DNA of 12,604 nt. Source: Allomyces macrogynus ATCC 38327 (Eukaryota > Blastocladiomycota > Blastocladiomycetes > Blastocladiales > Blastocladiaceae). Under the pieces are notes generated by a model. The model was not told the DNA's origin and searched no databases. It was given only the letters and a program-made list of their open reading frames with translations. This document shows positions 1 to 8,470 of the stretch, in pieces. Location: positions 1,159,865 to 1,172,468 of the forward strand of contig GG745336.1 of the NCBI GenBank assembly GCA_000151295.1, read 5' to 3'. How positions within the stretch are numbered: the stretch's first letter is position 1; each line of letters starts with the position of its first letter. A program made the position numbers and the translations under genes.

Positions 1-298
1 GCCTCCATACGCAGGTACTACTGCGGCCCGATAAGTTGGTGTGAGTGCCGCCTCATGACTAGTTCCCCGGTCGTCGGGGAGCCAGCATATGACACTTCGC
101 GCGGAGAGCGAGCAGGCGGTGAGCGCCTCTGCCACACTTTTCCGCCGAGTGATCAACGATGTGGGCGGACGGGCGGCGAACTTGGAAAAGCCAGGACTAG
201 AGTACGTTGCCGACGCGGCGGCAGCGGAATGGGCGTCTATAGGCAAGAGCGCGCGCGGGCGGGAGAAGGCGGTTGCGGGGCGGGCGCGGGCAGAGTGA
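1..298 (+). CDS. Possible 3'-terminal exons of an upstream gene (partial)
   Basis: I do not recognise this product. Positions 1-14 followed by 86-298 give an open frame ending in TGA at 296-298, if a 71-nt intron (15-85) is removed. The final exon encodes about 70 residues rich in Ala, Glu and Arg, including NDVGGRAANLEKPGLEYVAD, with the look of an amphipathic helix and a basic tail. Without splicing the same frame has stops at 32-34 and 53-55, so the exon depends on the intron. An ATG at 89 could instead open a free-standing ORF of 69 codons, but no TATA box precedes it. No clear AATAAA follows; an A-rich stretch lies near 436-457. The intron resembles the better supported introns in this window, which is the main reason for listing it. 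This may be chance open frame in GC-rich DNA. Confidence 0.33.
15..85 (+). other. Predicted intron (71 nt) in the left-edge gene
   Basis: The donor is CAG|GTACTA, the branch-like CATGACT has its A at 58, and the acceptor is GCCAG ending at 85, 27 nt after the branch A. Length, GTAC-type donor and branch spacing match the introns at 8728-8807 and 11216-11285. Excision joins two open stretches in phase 0. A second GT donor (GTGAGT, 41) shares the acceptor, but its upstream exon would carry a stop in the required phase. Confidence 0.33.
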
Positions 299-318
299 TC
301 GGGGAGCGTTCGGGTCTG

Positions 319-338
319 GAGAGGAGAGAGAGAGAGAG
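319..338. repeat. GA-rich simple repeat
   Basis: A purine tract of GA dinucleotides, interrupted once by GGA. It lies just downstream of the possible 3' end at 298. No function is implied; GA/CT tracts are common in promoters of GC-rich fungi. Confidence 0.7.
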
Positions 339-1030
339 CGCGGTGAAGGAGCGCGCGGTCGGTTCAAGTTGAAGGCCACGAGTGGGCGACGCGGTCGGGC
401 GGCCGCGGTGGTGGTGGTGGAGGTGGACGTGATCGCAAAATCAAAATGCAAAATATGGAGCTCACTCTTCTCCACGGCAAAGTCCGCAACCCAACGCAGA
501 GCACGCGAACTTTGATGCGACGCCACCGCCCAGCTCATGCGCTCTCCCTTCCGCATGCGGGCCCCTTGTCGACCCCACGTCAGGGAGCATGCACGTCCCT
601 GGACGCGACCGGCCCGAGGGCAACGGCCGCAGCCCTTGACCCTCCACGACGACGCCTTGACCATGCCTGTGTCACGCCCACCTTGACTCGGCCGACTACG
701 TGCCCAAAGCTTATTCAATATCCAATACTCCACGTACCCTTCTCTGCTCTTCTTCTCCACATCGCCCACAACACCAGAAAAAGAATTTTGATCACACATC
801 TGATTGGCAGCCAGGCTCGGCCCCACGCTCCATCCCCTTGGTCTTCGTCAGCAACGGCGTCCCACTGGCTTGATCCGAAGTCGCCACGCCTTGGCCATAT
901 GGGCTAAAAATGGACCAAGGACGCGTCCAACACGCGCCATTGTTCGTGAATATTCATCCACCACGTCCATCTTCGACCAACAGAACCCACGAACACGATG
1001 CACGGTTGAATTACTGCAACGGAAGTCGGG

Positions 1031-1044
1031 CGCGCGCGCGCGCG
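1031..1044. repeat. (CG)7 alternating tract
   Basis: Seven uninterrupted CG dinucleotides, preceded by GGG and followed by TTGCCG. Alternating CG of this length can adopt Z-DNA under supercoiling; that is general knowledge of such tracts and nothing here shows it is used. Confidence 0.7.
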
Positions 1045-1849
1045 TTGCCGTCGCGCAACTCTCGCAGGGATCCGTTATGCCGCAGCGCGCCGTCGGTCCC
1101 GCGCGGACCCGCGGTAATCAACGGCTGCGGTAATGTCCCGGTTTGTCGGTGATGTGCGTCGGTCGCCGGGCGTTGGTGGCTGGGTGCGCAGAACGTGCAG
1201 CTGCACCACCAACCCCAAGCGACGCGTCATTTCACCACGCACAACCACGTCAACGCAAACCGGCATCCGCCGTTGCCTGCACGACTGCTGCCGACCAGAC
1301 CGGGACCCAGTGACGACGGCCCGGACGCGTCAATAAATATCGGGCGACACGTCAACAAAATATCGAATCATGTCCACAATGGACGCAGCGGTCAACTCGC
1401 GTCCGACACGCAAGGACCTGGTCACGCCGGCGCCTTCTGATGTGATGTGCAGACGCGGCCGACTTGCTGTGATCCACGGTGACCAGGAGTGACTGCCTGC
1501 ATATGGTGGCGGTGGATGTCAAAACGGATGCACAAGGTCGGCGTTGTTTGCGCGCAAGACCGTTGTCAACCGGCGTGGAAGCGTCTGGCGTCTGTACCAA
1601 ACGCGCTTCAGTTCTCGAAGTTGCCCACTGTGAGCCATTGCTTGGTCAGGAAAAACATAATGAAATGGTTGCAACCATCGCCAGCTCTTGCTTGCCCATG
1701 GATCATCTGCTCCACACTGGGCACCATCATCACCGACCGGATGAGCGCAGGTTCGTCAAGGAGAGCAACAGAAGAGACATTGGCGCGAACCACGAACTTC
1801 GCGTCAGATCAGCATTCTACGCGTGTGAGGGGTCTCGCGCTCATCCAAG

Positions 1850-3150
1850 AGCAACGTTTGACCAACCTTCGCCGCCCAGAATCGGATTGCCGCATGGCGC
1901 GCGCATCTGACCTTTTTGAACGAAAGCCGATCGGCAGGGCGGCCGCGTGCCTTCTCCACCCGGTCCGCGTCGTCGCGCGCGTCGCAATGTCGAGCGTGAG
2001 CTCCGCTCCAATTAGAGGGCTGTGTGGGTCCTCGGCATGCGTCGCCGAGATAGTGCAGCGACCAAGATCGCGCGTCATGGTGCGGCGAAGACGATCCAAT
2101 ATGAAAGCGGGACGGCAGCGATCTCGGTCTGAACGACGAGTTGCAGCTGACGCAAGAGCGTGTGCTGGCACCATGTGTCTCGGCGGCGTTGATCTGTGCA
2201 GCTCGCGGTTCACGCGCTTGGACCATCAGCACGATCATGGTTGGCTCTCATGTCCCGTTGATCATGGTCGGATCAACGTCGGCAGAGGCAAAAGTAGAGT
2301 GTCGGGGAGAAGTTCGCGCAAGTCGGCGAACGGGGGTAAGCGCCGTGACACGATGCAACACGATCATGACCCATGGCATGGCGTTGCAGCAGCGTCCTGG
2401 CCGCTCGCAATGTCGGCCAGTTCTCGCCGCCCAACACAAACCTATCAGATCGCGCACCTGACCCTTTCCGCACGGATCTAGTTCCGCGAGACTGTGGTGG
2501 GCCTTCTCCACCCGGTCCGAGTCGTCCATGCTGCACGTGTATCGCGTGAGCACGAGGGGTCAGTCATAGATAATCGCGTGAGTCGAGGTGGGGACCCGCG
2601 TGTGCCGCCCAGATAGTGCGGCCAAGACGGTTCAGAATATAGCGCAGCACTCGGCCTGAACAGACATCCGCAGCGAGCACGGCGCGCCGGCCGCACGAGC
2701 GTGTTTTCAGCGGCGGTTCGTGCAGGTCGCTCGCACATCGTAATTACGGTTGGTCCTCACTTTGCCGTTGATCATGGTCGGTTTGTCGGCGCGCGACGAC
2801 TAGAGATGGGCGTGCGTGGAGGGGTGAGGTTTGGCCCCAGCGCGCAAGTCGGCACACGTTGGCCACGCCGTGTGGCGCGATCCAACCACCCCCGCCACCC
2901 CATGGCGCGCGTTGCAACGGAGCCACTTCATCACGAGCAACGTTGATCCACACAGTCGCCGCCAAATAAGGGAACGCGACACGGACCGTATCAATTTGAC
3001 CCTCTTCTTCACGCAAATCGACCCTCTTCTCCAACGCGGACTGGTACTCCGTAGCGCTACGGATCTTCTCCACCCGATCCTGACGCCGCGTGGACCTTCT
3101 CCATGCGCGGGTCTGACGCCGCGTGTCCTCCTCCTCCACCCGGTCCGGCC
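1850..3150. repeat. Strongly diverged tandem duplication, unit about 550 bp, with a third partial copy
   Basis: Five short anchors recur in the same order. CTTCTCCACCCGGTCCG is at 1951 and 2503. AGATAGTGC is at 2048 and 2611. CCGTTGATCATGGTCGG is at 2255 and 2765. GCGCAAGTCGGC is at 2316 and 2842. A CCCATGGC...CGTTGCA block is at 2370 and 2899. Offsets of 510-563 bp indicate an old tandem duplication with indels. A third partial copy is marked by CTTCTCCACCCGATCC at 3065, preceded by a TTTGACCCTC-like stretch, and a related CTCCTCCACCCGGTCCG occurs at 3131. No terminal inverted repeats, target-site duplications or transposase-like ORF are visible, so I do not call it a mobile element. Confidence 0.55.
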
Positions 3151-4182
3151 CGCGTTGCATGTCGCGGTGCGGCGCATCAGGAGGACCGTATGGGCCACAA
3201 TCGCTGACTGGTGCGCCGCCATCGCTGGTGCCTTGGCAGTGGCAGCGCCGTGCAGGACGGCCCGGCGACGGCGGCTGCGGCGACGAGCGGCGGTGGCAGT
3301 ATCTCGAAACATTGGATTTGGCGAGTGGAGAGGTGGTTGGTTGGTGTCCCAGGTCCGCGGGAAAATTGGTACGACGTTGCTGTTGGGCCCAATTATTGGC
3401 AACCGATACACGTTTTATTGCGGCCGGCAATAGCGGCGTCAACGGCGCAAGCGATGGCGACAAGGCCCGTGGCGGTCGCCGGCGCGGGCGCGCATCGTAG
3501 CGTGCGCAACCCGGCGCGCTGGGCCTGCGCGAGCGGTGGTTGGTGTATGCTGGCGGGCGTTGAGTTTCGTGGATCTTTTCCGCGTCGCGTTGAGGGCAAG
3601 ACAGAGCGCGAGTTGCATGGCGACCGGCGGCGAGGAAAGGCTTGGCAAGGACGGTGTTGTTGGGGTGATCGAGCGTCGCGCGGTGGACGGTGGTGGAGGT
3701 GCGGACACGCCCGAACTCGGCGCGGACACGGAGGCACGGGCGGTGTGGCTTGCCGTGGGAACGAAGCGGCGTGCAGCGCCCGATGCTCCTCGTCCTGACA
3801 AGGGAAGCTGTGGCCTCCGGTTTTTCAGGCGGGCATGTCGCCCAGGCTGCACGCAATCGCACGTCTCTGCTCCGTTGGAACCGGCGCAAAGCTGGAACAA
3901 CCACGTCTATCGCGCCACCCACGCGCGAAGCCAAAGGTCCTGGTGGTGCGCTGTGCTGGCTGCCGTGAGCGCGCAGGCCGCGGAAAACGCGCGCAATCCA
4001 CTCTCCCAACAACGAAAACGATGTCGAAAACGAGCAACAGGAAGAGAGCAGAAACCTGCCATGCAATGGCTTTCAGGCCATTCTGCACAACCGGCCCGGC
4101 CCACGCAGCGCAACGCAGCGCAACGTTGACCAACCAAGCCGGAACCACCTCGTTTTGACCTGGCCGCCTGGTCCAGCGCCGG

Positions 4183-4190
4183 TATAAAAG
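4183..4190 (+). promoter_or_regulatory. TATA box of the repeat-protein gene
   Basis: TATAAAAG is flanked by GC-rich sequence. A pyrimidine-rich stretch with CTCAGCCATTCACTC follows 20-40 nt downstream, where transcription would be expected to start. The next strong start codon is at 4676, so the 5' untranslated region would be about 460 nt before splicing. Confidence 0.6.
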
Positions 4191-4313
4191 CGTGCGCGCC
4201 CCCGCACCCTGGCCTCGGCTCTCAGCCATTCACTCACTCTCTCTCCCTCGCTCACGTCGCTCTCGTCACGCTCTCGAGTCTCAGGATCCCTCTGCTCCAC
4301 GACGCAGCTGCAG

Positions 4314-4631
4314 GTGTGCACCGCCCTTCTCCACTCCTCCCACACGCGCGCGCGTTTCGCTCCTCCCCCCCCCCCCCCCCCCGCCCTCCTCGGAACAGCT
4401 CGTTGCTGGGGATCTGCACGGGCGAACCGCGGAGAAAGGACCCGTCGTACTCGCCGGGGCCGTGCTGCAGCGCAATCGCGCCTGCGCGAGTGCGGGGGTG
4501 GCGACCGCGCGATCCTCGTGTCTTGGACGACCCGAAATTCGGCGCGTCGCGACAAGCACACGCCCGACTCCATTTTTCCGTCCCTCCGAACAGCGTCACT
4601 GACCATCCCTCTGTCCCCCGTCCACGACCAG
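4314..4631 (+). other. Candidate 5'-UTR intron
   Basis: The acceptor side is good: CACTGACCA provides a CTGAC branch site with its A at 4602, followed by a pyrimidine-rich run and CCACGACCAG ending at 4631, 29 nt on. The donor is less certain; GCAG|GTGTGC at 4314 is the best I see and gives 318 nt, unusually long for this window. Removal would shorten the leader and delete the C18 tract and an in-frame upstream ATG (4316). Other donors between about 4220 and 4530 are possible. Confidence 0.35.
4365..4382. repeat. Homopolymer of 18 C
   Basis: Eighteen consecutive C residues on the forward strand, so G18 on the reverse strand, between the TATA box and the start codon of the 4676 gene and inside its candidate leader intron. 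Such runs are length-unstable and error-prone in sequencing, and the G-rich strand can form quadruplex structures. Confidence 0.85.
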
Positions 4632-4675
4632 ATCACCAAACCAATCTCACCAACCAACCAACTAGCTCACTCACC

Positions 4676-6672
4676 ATGGGCAAAAAGCAAGCATCCGGCA
4701 AGCGGCAACTCGCCAAGCCCGCGGACCTGCCGCCGACCGACCAACTCCCCGTTGACGTTTCGGAAGACGTGCTCCCCGACGCGCCCGCGACCCCGACCGC
4801 CGTGGCCGCTGAAATCCCCATTTCCTCGTCGGACGTACTGGCCGCGCTCGACGTGCCCTCGCCCACGAATCGTGCGCCGACCGACGACGACACGACCCCA
4901 CTCGGATCGGCCGACTTTGACACGGCGCCGTCCACGACCGTCTCCATTTCCAAGCCCGTGTCGATCGCAGGCACGCCCGAGCAGCAGCCGCTGACGCCGC
5001 CGTTGACCCCGCCACTCGCGGCGGCCCCGGCACCGTCCGGTGCGGCCGCGGCGCCGCGCGTGCTCTCGACGCTCTTGTCGGCGACGCTGCCGGCGCCGCT
5101 CTACGACCGCGTCGAGCAGGTGCGCAGCGAGGCCGTGGCGCAAGTGGTGGCCAAGCGCGACGAGGCGCTCGATGCCGTGCATCATGCCCGGGAAGCCGCG
5201 GTCGGGTCCGGTTGCCAAGGCCAAGGAGTCGGTCGTCGCTGCGCTGTGGCGGTTGCCGCTGGTCGCGCGCGTGCACTCGCGTGCCATGGACGCCGTGGCC
5301 GCGGCTAACTCGGCCAAGGATGTCGCGACCGTGTACGCTGCGCACGCTGAGGCCGTGGTCGTCGAGTACAAGTCGGCGGCCGAGGCGTATGTGACCGACC
5401 GCAAGAATCAAGCCGAGCAGTACGTCTATACGACGGTCGTTGCGCCGACGTTTGAGAAGGTGGAGCACGTGAAGAAGGCGGTTGTCGACCCGGCGTTTGA
5501 AAAAGTGGAGGAGGCGCGGACCATGGTTGTCGAGCTTGTCGTGCACAAGGCGGCCGAGTTGCGCGAAGCCGTGCTCGCGCCGGCGCGCGCGTCGGTCGAG
5601 TCAGTGCGCACGTCGATTGTCGACCCGGCGTTTGAGAAGGTGCACGAGGCCAAGGAGGCCGTGGTGCGGCCGGTCGTGACCAAGGTCGAGGACGTGCGCG
5701 CGTCGGTCGTGGACCCGGTGCTCGCTAAGGTCTCGGAAGTGCGGTCGAGCGTCGAGGCGACGGTGGCCGATGTCACGGAACGCGTCACGGCGCCTGTGTG
5801 GGCCACGGTCGCGGCCGTTCGTGGGACCGTGGTCTCCACGGTAGACTCGACCTATTCGGCGATCGAGACGCGCGCGACGCATCTGAAGGACTCGGCGGTC
5901 TCGATTGCCAAGTCGACGGCGGCGTCGGCCGAGTCGCTCAAGGACCAGGCGCAGACGCAGCTCACGACGCGTGTCGAAACGGTGCGCGGCACTGTGTCGT
6001 CGGTCCGTGACGCGGCGCTCAGCTATGCCGCGCCCTACCTCGACTGGACATTAACCAAGGCGACGCCCGTCTTGGAAAAGGTGCGCACCGTGCAAGAGTC
6101 GGTGACGGCCACGGCCTCCGACGCGTCGGAAAAGGTCACGACCGTGGCGCGCGCGTGGACGCAGCGGGCGGCCGACCGGTCTCGCGCCGTGGCGTCAGCG
6201 GTGCGCGAGCAGGCGCAGGCCGTGCTCGACAAGTCGGCGAGTTGGGTCGACCAGTCGGTGGCTGCGCAGACGGTCGCGCGCCGCGCCAAAGACCTGACGG
6301 CGTGGGCGGGGCCCACGGGCGCGCGCCTGGTGGGTGCGCGTCAGCGGGTTGGCCAAGATCAAGGTCGATTGAGGCTAAGCAGGCCCGAGACGCCGGCGGG
6401 CAGTGACGTGGGGGAACGGGACGTCGTGGTCGTCGCGCGCGTCCACGTCGAGCTGGCTCACGGTCGACGACGCGGAGGTGCCCAAGCGCAAGCAGCATGC
6501 CGTCGTGACCATCAAGAAGGTCGGTGCGGCCCGGTTGCTCGCGTTTGCGGCGCTGACGGCGGTGCTCGCGATCGCGTCGGTGCTCGTGCTGGGCGCCGTT
6601 CTGGCGCCGGCCTACCTTGGGCCCAGCACTGCCGTTGTCGTTGCATCCGCGCGCCCGTGTCCGTGCTGGTGA
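4676..6672 (+). CDS. Perilipin-like amphipathic-repeat protein with C-terminal membrane segment (about 641 aa)
   Basis: Likely a lipid-droplet or membrane-coating protein; family assignment is by motif reading only. The start in CACCATGGGC is the best context. Residues 1-125 are Pro/Thr/Ala/Asp-rich and probably disordered. Residues 186-196 read VVAALWRLPLV, then a helical Ala-rich stretch, recalling the N-terminal PAT motif of perilipins. An amphipathic unit, APLYDRVEQVRSEAV, occurs at 140-154. Nine 15-residue units run from 256 to 390, and degenerate helical sequence continues to about 550. The last exon adds basic KRKQH and a hydrophobic helix at 597-625, leaving a 16-residue tail. Two joins are assumed. 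One surplus base near 5207 must be skipped to keep the frame, and a 70-nt intron (6334-6403) is removed, giving 642 codons with the stop at 6670-6672. The repeat unit on both sides of the first break shows it is one protein. Ordinary perilipins lack a C-terminal anchor, so a LEA- or apolipoprotein-like tail-anchored protein is an alternative. Confidence 0.6.
5201..5219 (+). other. Frame break inside the repeat-protein gene
   Basis: Up to GTC GGG (5201-5206) the coding frame is that of ATG 4676. From CCG at 5208 onward the protein-like frame is one base later. Skipping T5207 gives the smooth helix AREAAVGPVAKAKESVV. Without the skip the original frame turns into Gly/Arg/Ala-rich sequence and stops near 5308. 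The stretch 5201-5219 happens to begin GT and end AG (19 nt, 3n+1), and GTGCAT at 5177 to AG at 5219 gives 43 nt (also 3n+1). Neither has a CTRAY branch site. A one-base sequencing or assembly error is the simplest reading. Confidence 0.65.
5442..5846 (+). repeat. Nine tandem 45-bp units encoding a 15-residue repeat
   Basis: Residues 256-390 fall into 15-residue units without gaps. Clear examples are APTFEKVEHVKKAVV, DPAFEKVEEARTMVV, DPAFEKVHEAKEAVV, RPVVTKVEDVRASVV and DPVLAKVSEVRSSVE. The consensus is xPxxxKVExVRxxVV: Pro near the start, a central Lys-Val-Glu and hydrophobic residues on one face. Units 3, 4, 8 and 9 are more diverged. Fifteen residues in four turns (3.75 per turn) differs from the 11-residue repeat classically described in perilipins. 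Confidence 0.75.
6334..6403 (+). other. Predicted 70-nt intron before the membrane exon
   Basis: The donor is G|GTGCGC, the branch-like GGCTAAGC has its A near 6378, and the acceptor GGGCAG ends at 6403, about 25 nt on. Splicing is phase 1 and moves translation into the frame encoding VPKRKQHAVVTIKK and the hydrophobic segment. That frame has stops at 6370 and 6376, inside the intron. A nearer acceptor, GCAG at 6382, gives a 49-nt intron in the same phase but only a few bases after the branch site. Without splicing, the upstream frame stays open to 6761 and gives a basic, non-membrane C-terminus. Confidence 0.5.
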
Positions 6673-6756
6673 TGCCTTTTTCTTCTGTGTACATTCCCAT
6701 TCGTTTCGGTTTGGACGTTTCTTTGGGTTGGTCCCACCACATTCCCCTGTGCGTTA

Positions 6757-6762
6757 GATAAA
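6757..6762 (+). terminator. Candidate polyadenylation element of the repeat-protein gene
   Basis: GATAAA, a one-base variant of AATAAA, lies 85 nt after the stop at 6672. It is preceded by TGTGTACATT and T-rich sequence and followed by CACAGTATTTTATGG. No better hexamer is nearby. Confidence 0.35.
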
Positions 6763-7517
6763 ACACAGTATTTTATGGACGCGAAGCGCGATTTCGGCTG
6801 GAGACGCTAAGAATCGTGAAGGATTGGCCAACTGGAGTCGACGTGAAGGAAGGAGTTCACAAGACTCTATCAAAGTTGGATCTTACCACTCTGGACATGC
6901 TGCAGCCTTTCGCTTTTCAGGGCAGGATCCACGCGAATCCCCCAACGTTGAGGTCATGAGGCCATTTCAGGTCATTTTGGCGCCTCTGTTGCGCAACAAC
7001 CCATGAGGCCAACTCGAAGTCGGTCGTCAGAAACTCTGGTTGCTGCGCCATGCTGGAGAATCGGACGCCACTGATAGGATCATGTTCCCTGGGAGAGAAA
7101 ATTGCAATGCGATTCAATGGCAATGCAATCAAGTCGAAAATCACAAGGCAGCACCCACAAGGAAAACAGAAAAAGGCTTATGGAGAAAAGATTGAAATGA
7201 GACACAATCCATCAGAAATGGAGACCAAAAGCACATGGTGCAGACAAATGTGGCAACCAGGCAGTGCAAGCACAGCAATCAGTGAGCAATGTGATGAAGC
7301 ACTCCAGCTAGAAAACACGACCAACTACAACATGACATGCTATGAAGGAAGAAAGGTGGCACACCAACATGCAGTGATTGGACAATACACACATGATTGA
7401 CAAGTACAGGGGCGCCTTGGCAAGCAGGACACATGTCACTGGGCCACACTCGTGCACACATGCACGCCATTCTGCTGTGGCAGTGGTGGTGATAGTGATA
7501 AGACAGGAACATGCACC

Positions 7518-7524
7518 TATAAAG
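7518..7524 (+). promoter_or_regulatory. TATA box upstream of the 7586 ORF
   Basis: TATAAAG lies 68 nt before the ATG at 7586. The distance is close to that between CATAAAG (8608) and the ATG of the stress-protein gene (8684). The leader between them is CA-rich and free of ATG in the strong context. Confidence 0.45.
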
Positions 7525-7585
7525 TCGCCAATGCCCACACACATGACTTGACCAGAACTGGCAACCAACCAGCACACCACACAAC

Positions 7586-8032
7586 ATGTCATTCTCCTCC
7601 CTCCCTCCACTTATTTCTCGCATTGACAAGTCAACCAAGGCCAAGAACGACTTTTCCAAGGGCGCAATGATCCATGCAGGCTGCACCATGCTCAAGTGGC
7701 CATATGACCCTGGCAGCAAGTCCTACTGTGATGCCATGTTGCAGTTTATGGAAAACCTGACTGAGTCGATTCTGCAAGGACACTGTCATCACACATCATC
7801 ACTCATGTGCCTGTGCTGTGGTGACCAAGTAGTTGGCATGCTGAGGATGGTGTCAACCAGTTTCTTGACCTGGTCACTGCTTGCCAAGGTCTCTCATCTT
7901 GGGGGAGTTGTTGGCATGCTTTTGCTCATTTTATGTGTATGTGTTGAACCTGCTTTTCTTCAGTTTTCTCGAATTGGTGACAGATTTGTGCAATGGGCAG
8001 AGAAAATGAGCAGAAAACTGATAGCGACTTGA
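7586..8032 (+). CDS. Hypothetical small protein with a Cys/His cluster and one hydrophobic segment (148 aa)
   Basis: I do not recognise this protein. It begins MSFSSLPPLISRIDKSTKAK in an acceptable context (A at -3) behind a TATA box. Residues 66-78 form a Cys/His-rich patch (HCHH then CLCC) that could bind metal. Residues about 103-126 are hydrophobic enough for one membrane helix, and the tail is basic and amphipathic. Codon use is not G/C-ending like the other genes here. That suggests foreign origin, a short-lived ORF or non-coding sequence. The frame carries only one stop (TGA 8030-8032) up to 8305, so the true gene might be longer, spliced or decayed. I see no polyadenylation signal. 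Confidence 0.28.
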   Translation: MSFSSLPPLISRIDKSTKAKNDFSKGAMIHAGCTMLKWPYDPGSKSYCDAMLQFMENLTESILQGHCHHTSSLMCLCCGDQVVGMLRMVSTSFLTWSLLAKVSHLGGVVGMLLLILCVCVEPAFLQFSRIGDRFVQWAEKMSRKLIAT

Positions 8033-8306
8033 TTTGAAATGCTGCAACCGTGTAGTTTGGTGCTGTCATTGCCATGTTCATGGCCATGTTGGTGGGTCAC
8101 ATTGATGCTGATCAAGGTCAAGTGCATCTTGGTCATGCACACGCCCAAGCTTGAGGCGATGCTCACCACGACCTTCACAAGTTGCGGGTATGACACGACG
8201 AAACGAAAGATTGATTGTAGTTGTGTGGTGGCAGGAGAGCATGAGCCCAGGTGTGTGCTGTGTTTTAATGTGCACACGTCTTGCTCGGCTCAGTGTTTCT
8301 CGTGAC

Positions 8307-8334
8307 CCCTATCCCCATCCCCATCCCCATCCCC
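8307..8334. repeat. (ATCCCC)n simple repeat
   Basis: Four to five copies of a CCCCAT hexamer, the first with TA in place of AT. It lies about 300 bp upstream of the stress-protein TATA-like box, near the right edge of the AT-richer island. It has G-rich telomere-like character on the reverse strand but is far too short to be a telomere. Confidence 0.75.
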
Positions 8335-8470
8335 TCTCATCGATTCAGGAAATCCCTCATTTTTTCGTGTGTTGAGGCGGGGGTGTACACCACCCACCCG
8401 TCCAGATCACATAATTGGGCTTTCTTATCTTATATGTTAATACATCCTTCCAACACCCAATGCAAGCTGC

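Larger units (their letters stand above)
299..4160. other. Gene-poor region, no supportable gene
   Basis: This stretch of almost 3.9 kb has several long open frames on both strands. They overlap each other, have mixed low-complexity composition (Arg, Ala, Pro, His, Ser) and show no domain. I see no convincing exon-intron structure. It contains a GA tract, a GGT-rich run (409-428), a CG dinucleotide tract and a diverged tandem duplication at about 1850-3150. A TATA-like AATAAATATC at 1332 precedes a 37-codon ORF (1380-1490), which I do not consider sufficient. The right end is the promoter of the gene starting at 4676. It could be decayed repeat DNA or host a non-coding transcript. Confidence 0.55.
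6763..8460. other. AT-richer intergenic island
   Basis: Compared with the very GC-rich DNA on both sides, this stretch is visibly lower in GC, with many CACA, CATG and AAAT words and few CG dinucleotides. The left part (6763-7510) contains no convincing gene; short ORFs at 6824-7006 (+) and 6917-7144 (-) overlap and are featureless. The palindrome GTTGCGCAAC is near 6988. The middle contains a TATA box and a weak ORF (7518-8032). From 8033 to 8306 the same frame is open again after a single TGA. I see no terminal repeats or transposase signature. The sharp composition change could reflect inserted or horizontally acquired DNA, or a relic of transposition. Confidence 0.5.

Noticed and set aside
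197..826. 209-codon reverse ORF with a Ser/Thr/Pro-rich C-terminus
   Set aside because: It is a reading of GA, GGT and GC-rich tracts, overlaps the possible left-edge exon and has no recognisable feature.
1380..1490. 37-codon ORF starting MDAAVNSRPTRKDL behind AATAAATATC
   Set aside because: The start context is decent but it is very short, and no downstream exon with consistent splice sites could be found.
1489..2481. 330-codon open frame on the forward strand
   Set aside because: There is no domain, it runs through the tandem repeat copies without repeating its protein sequence, and the apparent start has no promoter or good context.
2744..4066. 440-codon open frame on the reverse strand
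   Set aside because: The composition is Arg/Pro/Ala/Thr/His low-complexity. It overlaps several equally open frames on both strands, crosses the diverged repeats and shows no domain or promoter; it is expected in GC-rich DNA.
4316..4675. Upstream in-frame ATG extending the repeat protein by 120 residues
   Set aside because: The added sequence is encoded by the C18 tract and leader, its context is weaker than CACCATGGG at 4676, and it probably lies in a leader intron.
7279..7719. 146-codon reverse ORF rich in Cys and His in the AT-richer island
   Set aside because: It has no promoter or domain and overlaps the TATA box and start of the forward candidate; probably chance.
8307..8334. (ATCCCC)n as telomeric sequence
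   Set aside because: Only four to five imperfect units, with genes on both sides.
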